64,000 nucleotides of DNA from Tupaia tana (GCA_026018925.1 JAKSZU010000005.1:88284886-88348885), one strand, 5' to 3'. Positions 21,961 through 33,192 are shown, counted from the first letter of the stretch. Numbers and translations are program-made. The notes: a model not told the origin generated them from the sequence alone.

Positions 21961-22228
21961 ATTTTTTCTTTTTTGAGAGGTTTTTGCTATAGGGCGCGTG
22001 CACTCGCCAGACAGACAGAGAGAGACAGAGAGACAGAAAGTGAGAAATCACCCCCCAGGGGGGATGGCCAGGCCACAATCCCTTCTCCTCCATTCTCCTC
22101 TCGGGATCTTGGGCACGCACACACACGCGCCTGGCATGAGTTTAAGCCACCAGGTCCGAGACTCGAGCCGTGGTGAACTACGTGGGAGTCCAGCAACATA
22201 GCCATTATGTTAACTGCTGGTCCCTCTA
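21961..22228 (-). mobile_element. Young tRNA-derived SINE, family A
   Basis: Full-length minus copy from 'gagaggtttttgctatagggcgcgtgc' to 'taactgctggtccc'. A 10-bp direct repeat tccatacttc flanks it at 21951-21960 and 22229-22238. It lies within L1 sequence. Frames of 114, 72 and 67 codons through it come from the repeat. Confidence 0.95.
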
Positions 22229-22470
22229 TCCATACTTCTTTATCCGTGATTTCCTTTGCTTTCTTGAAAATATTTACTACTGATTTAAAATTTTATCTCA
22301 TAAGTCCAATGTTTGAGCTTCCTTAAAGACCATTTCTATATATGGCCTTTAGTGTTTTAGAGTTTGGGAGATTTGTTCAGCTCTCTCCCTTCTGTGTATG
22401 CAATTTTCTTCGCATGTCTTATCAGTTGGGCTTGAAGCTTGGAAATTTTAAATAATATAATATAACAAGT

Positions 22471-23437
22471 ATAGAAATTTGTCCTCATATCCTTAATGCT
22501 CATGATGAAAAAAAGTGTAATAAATCTGAGCCTAAGAAAATTGATCTATATGGGGGACATATTTATGAAAATAACAATATGTCTTAAACAGAGATTTTAA
22601 AAATATATACTACTAAATTTTTTTGAAATTATTTTCCAATACCCATGTAGAATATAATTATTCATAATAGGTACACTTATATTAAACCCTTTATTGCAGG
22701 TATGGCAAATTTTAACATATTTTTCTAGATTTTTCCTTACATTTGTTACTTTCATGCCTAACATAATTTACTTCCAAAAGACATATTCTTCTAAAAGTAT
22801 TTTGCTTTTATATATTACTTGTCTCTCCCATAAGAATAAGAATCTCTCTTGTGATTCTGAGCATTTTGATATACTGTAGCTTTAGGCAAAGACAAAAAAT
22901 AATGTAACTACTTTATAAGACATTTTGTTTTGAAAACATAGCCTTATTAGATAGTCAATTAAAGAAAAGGCTTATTTATTCTTGATTTGCGTTTAATTTC
23001 TGTCTTGAAAATTATAAGTTATATTTTACTGCATAGTTGCGTTTGCAGATTTTTTTTCCTCCAGCTACTTTACTATGAGCATGAAATTAATTATATATGT
23101 ACTGGCAGATGCCACCAATACGTATCTGAAAATACAGTAATAAATCTAAATTTGTACGCCAAGTGAAATTCTATCACATGCTGTTTCATGTTTATTCTTT
23201 CCTTAAGCAGTTATAAACACCATGTTAATATATGTGGTGTTGATATGTAAACTTATAAATTAAGATGATAGAGAACATGTACTCCCTTCATTAATATATA
23301 TTAATGTTGGAATATTAATTGGCATATATATATATATACACATATATTTGTGTGTGCATATATATCTGTGTTAAACAGTGAACTCTTCAATCATTTTATC
23401 TGAACATTAAAATATATTTTTAGAATTTTACAAAAGT
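22471..23437. other. Unassigned very AT-rich DNA
   Basis: No feature was recognised except a short (TA)n run at about 23322-23338. Confidence 0.45.
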
Positions 23438-23688
23438 GGGGAAAGCAGGTAATGTAGTAGTTAAGACACTGGATTCCCACATGGTTGACTGGGGTTCAAG
23501 TCTCCAACCCACCAGATGAGTTGAAACTCACCTCTAGCACATTCCCAAAATTCCAAGAGGAGGATGAAGAAGGGATTAAAGGGTGGTCAGGCTCCCTGGA
23601 GGGGAGATGATTTCTCACTTTCCCTTTCCCTTTCACAGTCTCTCTGGTGAGCACATGTGCCCTATGGCAAAAATCTTAATTAAAAAAA

Positions 23689-23691
<3 letters not shown>
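23438..23691 (+). mobile_element. tRNA-derived SINE, family A, diverged
   Basis: 'ggggaaagcaggtaatgtagtag', 'ggttcaagtctcc', 'ccaagaggaggatgaagaaggg' and 'catgtgccctatggcaaaaatc'. Its tail runs into the (TA)n array. Confidence 0.88.
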
Positions 23692-23765
<74 letters not shown>

Positions 23766-23785
23766 CATATATATATATATATAAA
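23692..23785. repeat. (TA)n(CA)n(TA)n compound microsatellite
   Basis: About 33 bp of TA, then about 26 bp of CA, then more TA. It arises at the A-tail of the preceding SINE. Confidence 0.93.
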
Positions 23786-23891
23786 TAATGACATTCTAGC
23801 ATTTTTCATTTTAAGAAAGAAAAAATTCTCTACAGCAGTCACAAAAAGAGTTTGCAATATTTTGTCTTCTGCAGTTGAACGTCTCATTCTT

Positions 23892-24152
23892 TTTTTTTTT
23901 TTTTTTTCTGGAGAGGTTTTTAGCTATAGGGTGTGCACGCTTGCCAGAAAGACAGAGAGAGACAGAAAGTGAGAAATCACCCCCCAGGAGGGATGGCCAT
24001 GCCGCAATCCATTCTCCTCCATTCTCCTCTTGGGATCTTGGGCCTGCACGCACACACCTCTGGAGTTAGTTTAAGTCACCAGGTCCAGGACTCGAACTGT
24101 GGTCAACTACATGGGAGTCCAGTGACATAGCCATTATGCTAACTGCTTGTCC
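23892..24152 (-). mobile_element. tRNA-derived SINE, family A
   Basis: Full-length minus copy with 'ggagaggtttttagctatagggtgtgc' and 'aactgcttgtcc'. The 16-bp target duplication tgaacgtctcattctt (23876-23891) and tgaacttctcattctt (24153-24168) has one mismatch. Confidence 0.94.
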
Positions 24153-24334
24153 TGAACTTCTCATTCTTATAATTTCACCAATCATCCTTTTTTTCAATAT
24201 CTTAATCTTAATATATCTCAACCAGAGCTATTGATCTTCACAGTATTTTGTCCTTCCGCATCACCCTGAACTTTGTGTACTAAATTCATTACTCTGGTCT
24301 AATCGCTTAAACTAAAATTATAGAATCATTCTTT

Positions 24335-24563
24335 TATATTATTCATGATAAAGTTCATATGTACATGTGGAAATAGGGGAGTATCCTCCATGGATTTGGT
24401 CATACCGCAATCCCCTTTCTCTAGTCATCCAGTTTGTCAGGTCTTGGGCATTCACATGTGTTCTTAGCATGTTTCAAGCTGACTGGGAGAGGATTCGAAC
24501 TGTAGTCCTGGGATCCAGCTTCTCTTGAACAGCACATTACTGCTGCCCATGGAGCTGGCCTGT
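24335..24563 (-). mobile_element. tRNA-derived SINE, family C
   Basis: 'tcctccatggatttggtcataccgcaatccc', 'gtcaggtcttgggcattcacatg' and 'aggattcgaactgtag', ending 'ggagctggcc'. It is an older, diverged minus copy. Confidence 0.65.
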
Positions 24564-24564
24564 T

Positions 24565-24775
24565 CTTTTCTGATTTTGGTTTTAGTTTATTTGTTTCATG
24601 AGAGAGGAAGAGAGCTCCCTTTCATAGAGTCTAGCTATGCCATAGTCCTCCTCTCAGCCCTGAAACAGGCCAGGGTCACAGGTGCACACGAGCACACCAA
24701 TCATGTTCAGACTGATGTGGGATCTAAACGCTGGTCTCTCATGTAGCTCCAGTTTCATGCAATAATGCCCTATAA
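24565..24775 (-). mobile_element. Diverged SINE, family C
   Basis: 'tttgtttcatgagagaggaagagagctccctttcatagag' and 'ggatctaaacgctggtctc' are shared in order with 10915-11130. The last part resembles the head of the composite SINE at 3175-3385. Confidence 0.5.
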
Positions 24776-26320
24776 CCTCGCCATGCAGCAAGACCCACAG
24801 AATTAGTCTTAATCCTGGCTCTACTTTATCCACAATATCTAATAAATGAGCAGGTGTTCTGGGTACTATGGACAAATACATGCCTTAGCCACTCATTTTT
24901 CTTTCCTTTCTTTTCGCAAATAACTTTATGTAACTCTCTCAATTTTACTCGTTCGGTCTGATTTCCAATATTACTATATTATAGTGATAGTCATTGGCTA
25001 TCCTTCTGAATATTATCTTCCATATGTCTCTGTAATATTAAATTAGTTTCTTCCACTGAAGATGTCAAAATCTAAATATATTATGTTTATTTATTACCTG
25101 CTGAGGCTATGCTTCCCACATTTTTCTTACTAAAATATAAAATTCATGAAAAGAAGAACTTGTCTATGTTAGCAATTTCTGTATCTTCGTATCAGTGACA
25201 GACTATCAAATAGTAGATTTTGGAATCAAAGAGTAGGTTGTAGAATAAATTAATAAAGTTTTAAAAAAAAGTTGGTGTAGAAACATACTATATCTTGATA
25301 AACAGAATACAACATTGTAATTTTATCTAGTTGCTTTGCCGTGTGACTTTATACAACTGATGTAACACTATTCACCTTTTATTTATCAACGTACAACATC
25401 TGATATCAGTTGTCCAAAATCATTCTAATAAGCCTAAGTGAAAATTTAGCATAATATCAGCATTTTTTCCATGTGTGTTGTTAATAGCACTCTTTTTAAA
25501 AATCATATCCAGAGAAAAAACATGTTACTTGTATTTCATTGACCGAAAATGTTCTAAAATAATCAGGAGAAAAAAACATGTATGGACAGTATGAAGAAAG
25601 GGCATCTTATTGATTTTTGTCATATAATTAAAAAGTAAGATGAATGCATATCCCTGCTGTATGTAAGAACTAAGGACAAAACCATTAGATCTGTGATCTG
25701 TTTTTATTACTTAGAGAACTGTTCCTTTTATTTTTTTAATCTAAATCATTATCTGGCCTTTTTAATAAAAATAGTCATTTCACATTATCCTTCCTATTCA
25801 CTCTGAAGAACAGCAGAAGTAAGTAAAGAGACGCTGTTATTAGGTTTCTACTGTGATTCCTTTCTCCCTTGGATTTGGATTTGTAATAAAAGCTTTTAAA
25901 GCCCAAGAATCATTTCCACAGTCAGAAAACGACATTGAATAGGAAATTGAATAAAGAATAAGAATGAAAATTTGTTAATAGCCTGAAACAATGATTAGGT
26001 TTTTTTATTACCTTTTCCATTATGAAATATTATAATGATTCAATGCCACACTGTAACAGAGGTGATGCACGTGTTTTCATAGCACCATATTTGCTCCTGG
26101 GCTAGCTCTCATGACCCCATTAATTTACTGAAAACATAACAAGTCTGTTGTCTCTTTGTGCAGGCCATTACTTATAAACATTAAAGAAGATATTTATTAG
26201 GATCCACATTTATTCACATAATGATTAACAGCAAAGTAAGGACAGTATAATACAAGACACTGGTAGATGTGAGTTATACAGTTGCCATTGCTTTGTTTGA
26301 ATGCTGGTTTGTCACATATC
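24776..26320. other. Unassigned AT-rich DNA with a possible L2 remnant
   Basis: 'aaaattcatgaaaagaagaacttgtc' to 'gaataaattaataaag' (25135-25260) resembles a plus-strand L2 3' end ('CATGAGGGCAGGGACTTTGTC' ... 'GTTGAATAAATGAA'), but weakly. The rest has no recognised feature. Confidence 0.35.
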
Positions 26321-26568
26321 CCTTTTTTTTGTTTTTGAGAGAGATTTTGCCATTAAGGTGTGTGTGCTTGCCAGAGAGACACAGAGAGACAGAAATCAAG
26401 AAATAAACCTCCACAGCGAAGGTCAATCTCTTCTCCATTCTTGTCTCTGAATTTTGGGTGTGTATAGACACACACTCAGTGTGATTGTCAAGCTACTGGG
26501 TCCAGGACTTGAACTGCAGCTGGCCACATGGGAGTCTAGCACCTTAGCCACTATGCCACCTGTTAGCC
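26321..26568 (-). mobile_element. tRNA-derived SINE, family A, diverged
   Basis: 'tttttgagagagattttgccattaagg', 'gcttgccagagagacac', 'gggtccaggacttgaactgcagctggccacatgggag' and 'acctgttagccc'. The middle is partly deleted. Confidence 0.86.
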
Positions 26569-26628
26569 CATATTTTCTAAACTTTATTCTGTTTTAATTT
26601 TATCAATGATGTTAAAATATTGGTTTTG

Positions 26629-26800
26629 AGGACCAGCAGGTAGTGTGGTGGTTAAAGCTCTGGACACTCCCATATGGACGACCACAGTTCAAGTCCCAGA
26701 CCTGGTGGCTTGCTTTCTCACTTTCTCCTGCTCTCTCTGGCTGATCAAACTGTAAAGTAATAATAATAAATAAAGTTAATTAAATTAATTCTATTAAAAT
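26629..26800 (+). mobile_element. tRNA-derived SINE, family B
   Basis: 'aggaccagcaggtagtgtggtgg', 'agttcaagtcccagacctgg', 'ggcttgctttctcac' and an AATAATAAATAAA tail. The flanking 'ttaaaatattggttttg' and 'ttaaaatatgttagttttg' suggest a TSD with a small indel. Confidence 0.9.
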
Positions 26801-26942
26801 ATGTTAGTTTTGCTCTATTGACTATCGGAAGTTAATAAACTAAGTAGATTTTGCCATAATATTTTTGTACTGGCATCACAAGATAAAATTATTTAGCTTT
26901 AAATATTATTTCTTTTGTATGACATTTTTTTTAAAGTTAGAT

Positions 26943-27195
26943 GGGCCAGCACATGGCATAGCAGTTATTTCAATGGACTCCCACATGGCTGACAGTGGTT
27001 TGAGCCTGGTCCTGGTGGCTTGCCACTCATACATGGCACATATAGGAGTGTGCCCAAGATTCTGGGAGGAGAATTAAGGACAAGTGATTGTGGCATAGCC
27101 ATGCCCTATGGAGGTGGCAATTTATTAATTTCCCATTCACCATCTCTCTGACTCCTTCTCTTTGGCAAAAGCATGTACTCTTAAGCATAAACCTT
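26943..27195 (+). mobile_element. tRNA-derived SINE, family A
   Basis: 'gggccagcacatggcatagcag', 'ggtttgagcctgg', 'gtgtgcccaagattctgggagg', 'gcatgtactcttaagcataaacc'. Its tail has grown into the purine array that follows. Confidence 0.88.
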
Positions 27196-27274
<79 letters not shown>

Positions 27275-27289
27275 AAGAAAGAAAGAAAG

Positions 27290-27347
<58 letters not shown>

Positions 27348-27375
27348 GAAGGAAGGAAGGAAAAAGAAAGAGCTG
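27196..27375. repeat. (GAAA)n/(GA)n polypurine array, about 180 bp
   Basis: GAAA repeats, then a (GA)n block at about 27230-27270, then more GAAA and finally GGAA. It starts at the A-tail of the SINE at 26943-27195. The strand is pure purine, so the reading frames across it are artefacts. Confidence 0.96.
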
Positions 27376-27608
27376 GATGCATGAACTAGCCCTGTGCCTG
27401 GTAGTTAAAGGAACTGTGTTTTATATGGTTAACTGCATTTAAAATTCCAACTCTAGTAGCTTGAATAACATGCTGGCATGCATTCCAAAATTTCCAACAG
27501 GGTGGAGAAATGGAAGGGATTATGGCATGAACTTGCCCCACTGGAAAATGCTTTCTTTCTCTCCCTCTCGGTCTCTTTCTCTATGGTGATTGGATACACA
27601 CTGCCAAC

Positions 27609-27651
<43 letters not shown>

Positions 27652-27660
27652 GAAAAGAAA
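27376..27660 (+). mobile_element. tRNA-derived SINE, family C, with long A-tail
   Basis: 'gctggatgcatgaactagccc', 'catgctggcatgcattccaaaatttcc', 'gaacttgccccactgg' and a pyrimidine run. The tail is a pure A run of about 33 bp (27611-27643) followed by AGAAA units. The body is old while the tail is long, which suggests tail expansion. Confidence 0.68.
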
Positions 27661-28409
27661 AACGAAAAAAGACTCACTACATGAAGCTGCAAAATAAAAT
27701 TTAAAATATTCAAATTGAATGAATATAGTCATGAATATCTACTCAGTAGTTTGCATATATTTTCAAAATAATCCTTACTTAGCACAGCAGGAACAGCAAA
27801 TGAAAACATGTAAGACTTTATGCTCATGAGGCAGAAATACCTTATGAATTAGAAGATACTGTAGCCAAACTCTTAATAAGTAGACTTGGTTTTTTTTCAT
27901 CACTGTAACACTATTATTTAGATCCTTATTCTAACCTGTGTTATGAATGTGGATAGAATTTTTAAAATCTTCGTGTAATTATAAAGTAGGATAACATGGT
28001 TGATTATTCCTCCCTCGTCCCCAAAAAGGAAGCTTTTCAAGAACCTGGTGCTTATAGGAGAATTACACAGGTATATTGAAGAAAATACATATAGCCAATT
28101 ACCAAAGTGGGAAAAAAAATCTTAGACTGCTTTAGAAATAAATCTGCATAAAACACAGGGCTCAATGTATATCTTTTTATTGAGACTAGAGACTGTCAGG
28201 ACATCCAGTTGGAGCAAAGTTTGAGAAATACTGTGTAATAGTCACTTTCGGATTGAGAACAAAAAGCACAGACAACCTTTTAAGACAGCTTGAGAATGCA
28301 ATTTTCTTTTAACTAAAGTTAAATTAAAAATATACAATATAATAATGTTGAAAGCAAAGGAGTTTATTAATAAAGTTTATTATCAAATCAAGGATACCTT
28401 TATATACAT
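27661..28409. other. Unassigned AT-rich DNA
   Basis: No repeat or gene recognised. Confidence 0.4.
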
Positions 28410-28668
28410 CCTTTTTTTTTTTTTTTTGAGAGGTTTTTGCTATAGAGTGTGTGCGCTCACCAGAAAGACAGAGAGAGAGACAGAGACAGAAAGTGAGAAA
28501 TCACCCCCCCAGGGGAGAGAGCCATGCCGCAATCCTTTCTCCTCCATTCTTCTCTCAGGATCTTGGGCACACACGCACACGCATCCGGCGTGAGATTAAG
28601 GGTCAGGGACGCGAACTGCAGTCGGCTACATGGGAGTCCAGCCACATAGCCATTACACTAACTAGCAG
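28410..28668 (-). mobile_element. tRNA-derived SINE, family A
   Basis: 'tgagaggtttttgctatagagtgtg', 'agtgagaaatcaccccccc', 'gggacgcgaactgcagtcggctacatgggag' and 'cattacactaactagcag'. It is nearly full-length, and the head's last bases differ from other copies. No convincing TSD. Confidence 0.93.
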
Positions 28669-28760
28669 TATCTGTCTTTATACCCATTGCTGTACTACCT
28701 CTTATATTATATGCAAAATGTTATCATTATATTAAAATTTAGAAAACATTACTTCACTTT

Positions 28761-29047
28761 TTTTTTTTTTGTTTGTTTTTTTTTTTTTTGTTTTTTGGAG
28801 AGGTTTTTGCTATAGGGCGCGTGCGCTCGCCAGACAGACAGAGAGAGACAGAGAGATAGAAAGCAGGAAATCACCCCCCAGGGGGGATGGCCACGCCGCA
28901 ATCCCTTCTCCTCCATTCTCCTCTCGGGATCTTGGGCACGCACGCACACGTGCCCGGCGTGAGTTTAAGCCGCCGGGTCCGGGACGCGAACCGCAGTCGA
29001 CTACGTGGGAGTCCAACGACATAGCCATTACGCTAACTGCTGGTCCC
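28761..29047 (-). mobile_element. Very young tRNA-derived SINE, family A
   Basis: CpG-rich full-length minus copy ('atagggcgcgtgcgctcgcc', 'gggacgcgaaccgcagtcga') with a T-rich tail. The 20-bp target duplication agaaaacattacttcacttt is identical at 28741-28760 and 29048-29067. The 118-codon frame through it is a repeat by-product. Confidence 0.97.
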
Positions 29048-29067
29048 AGAAAACATTACTTCACTTT

Positions 29068-29659
29068 TGAAGTTTATATTTTCCTATTTATTTGCTTATT
29101 CGAACTATTTTTAATTGACCAGTAAAAATTGTGTAATCTGAAGTTGCTTAGTGAAGAAGAAAGCTAGCATGTTAGCTTTTTCTACATTTAGAAAATAAGT
29201 TATTAGAACATACATCAGCTTAGTCATTATAATGCACCATTGTGTTACCCAATATAGTTGAAATTCAAGAGATGACAAAAGTTTAGTTAGGGGTTAGCTC
29301 ATTTAAACAGTAAAATAAAACACTTCAGTTGGTTGGAGCAGATGATTATTATTACTGTTCCTATTTTTTTCATGTCAGATTTGATAAAAAAAGAAGTTTG
29401 TAATTTTTAGCTTTTTTATCATTGTCATTTTCTGCATAGGTTGCTTGTCTTTCCATTGGACTAGATTCCATACCATAAAAATTGGCCAGGCAATTACGTT
29501 AACTTATTCACTTAGTTACTAGTATATTAGCAATCGTTTAATAAACAGTCAGGATCAACCATTTTAGAAAAACTACTTTTAACAATTTTTATATTACAAA
29601 ATATAGTGCACTGGATTTTATTATTGTAATTGACTTCCATCCATTCATAGTTAAATTTT
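29068..29659. other. Unassigned AT-rich DNA
   Basis: A short inverted repeat AAAGCTA...TAGCTTT lies at about 29160-29180. Nothing else was recognised. Confidence 0.4.
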
Positions 29660-29908
29660 ATTTTTTAAGTTTTGCAATAGGGTATGTATGCTTACCAGAG
29701 AGAGAGAGAGAGAGAGAAAGTGAAAAAGCACACCCCTCAGAAGAGGTGGCCATGCCACAAACCTTTCTCCTTCATTCTCCTCTTAGGTTTATGGGCATGT
29801 GTGCACATGCACCTGGGTGTGCCTCAAGCTACCAGATACAGGACCTAAACTGTGCCGTCAGTCATGTACATCTAGCCACCACAACCTCCACACCATCAGC
29901 TGACCCAA
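29660..29908 (-). mobile_element. tRNA-derived SINE, diverged
   Basis: 'aagttttgcaatagggtatgtatgcttaccagag', 'agaggtggccatgccacaaacctttctcc' and 'accatcagctgaccc' keep the order of a family A minus copy. Confidence 0.82.
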
Positions 29909-29956
29909 TAGTTGATATTTTAATAACTTCTAATAATGTAAAATTTGTAACAACTT

Positions 29957-30210
29957 GAGAGCACCGGGTGGCGTGTTGATTAAGGCTCTGGACTCCTACA
30001 TGGCTGATTGGTTTGAGTCTCAGATCCAGTGGCTTAAAACACTCTGGATGCACGTGTATATATGCCCAGGATCTTGAGGGAAGAATAGAAGAGAAGGGAT
30101 TGAGGCATGGTCATGCCCCCTGGTAGGTGATCTCTCACTCTTCCTCTCTCTGTCTCTATTTGTCTCTCTGGCAAGTCACATGTCCTAATACAAGAACTTC
30201 AAAAAAACAA
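29957..30210 (+). mobile_element. tRNA-derived SINE, family A, diverged
   Basis: 'gagcaccgggtggcgtgttg', 'ggtttgagtctcagatcc', 'agaagagaagggattgaggcatgg' and 'acatgtcctaatacaagaac'. It follows the minus copy ending at 29908 in head-to-head order. Confidence 0.85.
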
Positions 30211-31860
30211 TGACAACTATAGGCCAGCTTTCTTATGTACTTTGGTCATTTTTTGTTACTACCATTGGATTCACCTAATTCACAATTTTATATTTTATTT
30301 GTGCAATCAAGAGTTTGAAGGCTTTTTTGTATAGTTTAAATTCACAAAACGTAAGTGGACCTATAAAACATGGAGAGTTATTATTATTGTATCTATGCAG
30401 TAGCAATGCAATTCAAAGGAAGATGTTGTATGTTTGCACTTTCTTCATTAAAAATACTGAATGATATTTTGCTCCCAAAGAATATTTACCATATTTTAAT
30501 AATGATCTTTGAAACGAGATCTTGGGAAAAACCACTTGTACTAAAAAAAAAAAAAAAAAAAAAAAAAAGATGCTATTAACTAGTCTTAACAAATAATACA
30601 CAACCTCGCCCTTTATTGTAAGTTGTGACCACTTTTTCTCTTGACAGACACAATACATTAGTGTGGACACATTTATTTGTGTTGTTGTGAGCACCATGTG
30701 CTGTGTGTTCCTAATCTGTAACCATGATTAGATTGTATCACAATTTTAACAATGACCTTTGGCATGGAATGAAGATGAGACTTATAGGTGATCACTAACT
30801 GTTTGCTTCAAAAGTGTGTGAATGGCAGGCTTTGGTCACTTCCATTTGCATCTGGTTACCCCATCTTGCTTCACAAGCAGCCAATGGTGTGCTAGGAGCA
30901 CAGGTCTTGAAGCACTTCTTTTGAGAAGTCCTGCAGCTAAGATAATGCCTAACACAGTAAAAAGGATCTCCTCCTCTAGGATGAGTTTCAATGATAGATA
31001 AAAACTTTGCAGTGTCCCTCATGTATAAAATACAAACATGCTGAAAACTGATTCATATCCTGCATATCAGATACATTAAACTATAAAGTGAAATACTTGC
31101 CACCACTCTCAAATTATGACAATTTCTGCTTATGTTGTATAATTTATATTATAAAATGTCTAATAGCATTATTTGAGAAAGAAATGTTAGCAAATGCACG
31201 TTATATTTTCTCTTATGGAGCACAAGTTCACATTAATGTTAAGTCTGACGTTGTAAATGTCTTGGCAATAACAGTCCACGTATTTGTCTTTGCTATATAA
31301 AGGTATAACCTTTGAAGACTGTCTCTTTTGTTTTGTTTAGTTTTCCATCCTTGGTTTTTTTACTTTTTTAACTGAAAAAATCGTAACACCCAAGATTTAG
31401 GGGTGATATTTAAAAATACATCTTTTTAGATTTGCCACTGTGCTTATAAAAATGAAATAAATCTTTTGATGCTCTCATTGCATTCATATGAAAAAAAAAA
31501 GATGCTAACAAGGTCCACTCTGGACATTAGGAATAAATGAATACTTGAAACAATACAATCTGAATGAATAATTTTCCTAAATGTCTGTATGGAAGTCATA
31601 TTTGCTGTTTTATTTATATGTGCATTATTTTTAGTTTACTGCTATTTTCAGTTTTATAGTAGCATTGTGTAGATATAATCTTTGGGTTAGAAATCTATTT
31701 TAAGTGGAAAAAGGATGTAATGGCCCAGAACAATAAGTTTAAGTTTTACAAACAAACAGTTGTACATAGCAGATGTGTGATGGCGCTTTTGCTCTGTTAA
31801 CTAAATTTGTTCATGACATAAATGAGCTTTTCTTTTGTGTTATGTTTGCAAGCATGAAAG

Positions 31861-31894
<34 letters not shown>

Positions 31895-31990
31895 ATCTTC
31901 AAAATGTTTGCAGAAAATAGATATTATAAAAGAAACTATGCATAGATTACAAAAAGTTTTGCAACCAAATAAAATCATACTAACTTGCTA
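30211..31990. other. Long stretch without recognised repeat
   Basis: It contains a poly(A) run at about 30542-30568, a (TC)n run at 31862-31893, and a less AT-rich part at 30600-31030. That part has a 75-codon minus-strand frame without a known motif. The block could hide an old processed pseudogene or transposon. Confidence 0.4.
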
Positions 31991-32111
31991 TAACATGTCC
32001 TATCAGGATCTGTTTTGAAGAAAGGTAAGACAGCAGTTTGGGGGAAAAAAATAGGTCCTTACCAAGGTAACAGGAATTCTACTAAAATTGAAGCAAAGAC
32101 ACCAATGACAA

Positions 32112-32905
32112 TTAATGATGAAGCTTGCAGAGAAGAATGGTGAAATCATTGATGCTTTACTAAAAGTTTATGGAGAGAGTGCTAATCTAAAGTCAACAGT
32201 TTACAAATGGATAAATCTTTTTTGAATTACTTACTTATGTATTTGTTATTTATTACTATCATTTAATTTTCTGTGGTGTACATATGTTTAGAGAGAGATA
32301 GACAGAGACAAAGAAAAGGAGAGAACAAGAAAAAGAGGGAAAGTGAGAAAGCAAGCTGCCATGTGCCTCACCCACCAGGCCACCTGTTCACGTATAGAAA
32401 ACTCTTTTGATGGGCTGAGATGATGTTGAAGTGATGTCCATGGTGGCAGGACATTCATATTAATTGCAAAGAAAAAATGTATCTCATTTTAGCGCTAATT
32501 AAGAAGGAGCAACAATTAATGGCAGAAACAATAGCCAACACCATAGTCATCTCAAGAGGCCCAAATTACACAATTCAGACAGAAAAATTCAAGTTGAAAA
32601 ATTTTTTTGCTTGATGAATGCAAGAACTGTTGCACCCAGATTAGCTTCAGAGGAGAGCAGAGCTTTCAGTGGAAATTTTAAACAAGTACACTAAAGTTCC
32701 TGAAACTACTTGAAGAATTGTAACCGATAATGACACATGGCTCCTGAGGGTGAAGCATAATTAAAGTGATGACTACCGAGACAAGGAAGGGTCCAGTCTA
32801 AGCAAAACCAGACCGGTCAAGAACAAAGTCCATGGCAAGGAATTAGTTAAGGAATTTGCTGTTGGGGTTTGCCCAAGAAATTTGCTATTGACTGTCTGGG
32901 GGGCC
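32112..32905 (+). pseudogene. Mariner transposase remnant
   Basis: A decayed Tc1/mariner transposase. At 32112-32216 the frame gives 'EIIDALLKVYGESANLK' and 'VYKWIN', like the mariner N-terminal helix-turn-helix ('VYGE.AL...VYKW'). After a SINE (32217-32393) come 'EDVEVMSMVAG' (usual ED(D)ERSGRP area), 'AETIANTIVISRGPNY' (second HTH) and 'RIVTDNDTW', corresponding to the DD34D motif 'RIVTGDETW'. The expected first catalytic aspartate is Asn here (codon 32729-32731). Stops and frameshifts occur throughout, so it is not functional. 'TRPVKNKVHGKELV' matches the region after the motif. The exact subfamily and terminal repeats were not identified. Confidence 0.78.
32217..32393 (-). mobile_element. 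Truncated SINE (B-like) inside mariner
   Basis: 'ttagagagagatagacagagacaaag' and 'gggaaagtgagaaagcaagctgcc', then 'ccaccaggccacctg', form the complement of a short SINE. It interrupts the transposase reading frame. Confidence 0.6.
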
Positions 32906-32961
32906 AAAAAGCAATAGCATCTGTTTATTATGAAAGTTTGTTTTAAGAAATGGTAGCAAGA

Positions 32962-33015
<54 letters not shown>

Positions 33016-33102
33016 CACACACATATACATATATATATACACACACACACAAGTATATCATGGGAATAAATATTATATATGATACACACACATACATAAT
33101 AC

Positions 33103-33136
<34 letters not shown>

Positions 33137-33192
33137 ATATATATATATACACAAACACACACACACTTACATACATACATATATCTTGGGAA
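32906..33192. repeat. Complex (TA)n/(CA)n microsatellite cluster
   Basis: (TA)n at about 32966-33008, (CA)n/(TA) blocks at 33010-33050, (TA)n at 33102-33126, then (CA)n and CATA units to about 33183. Frames of 90-100 codons across it are pure repeat. Confidence 0.92.

Larger units (their letters stand above)
21085..22470 (-). mobile_element. L1 5'-side (ORF1-region) sequence, minus strand
   Basis: Outside the SINEs, the plus strand reads as the complement of L1 ORF1-side sequence. Motifs include 'gggtatataattcttg', 'atgtcatctgaccacc', 'aaggtttctgataag', 'gactttatcctatctgttgtacgttgag', 'attctgattctttcttctgc' and 'gcatgtcttatcag' before 'aaattttaaataatat'. It is in line with the L1 at 17385-20300. 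The ORF2 5' portion between them appears missing. It could also be a HAL1-type half-L1. Confidence 0.65.

Noticed and set aside
23583-23972. 129-codon open frame
   Set aside because: It spans two SINEs and the TA/CA microsatellite between them.
27196-27375. Regular repeat array reminiscent of a CRISPR or satellite
   Set aside because: Units are 2-4 bp with no spacers. It is a microsatellite in mammalian DNA.
32906-33192. Possible replication origin or scaffold attachment region in the AT-rich cluster
   Set aside because: Composition alone cannot support that call. The sequence is simple TA/CA repeat.
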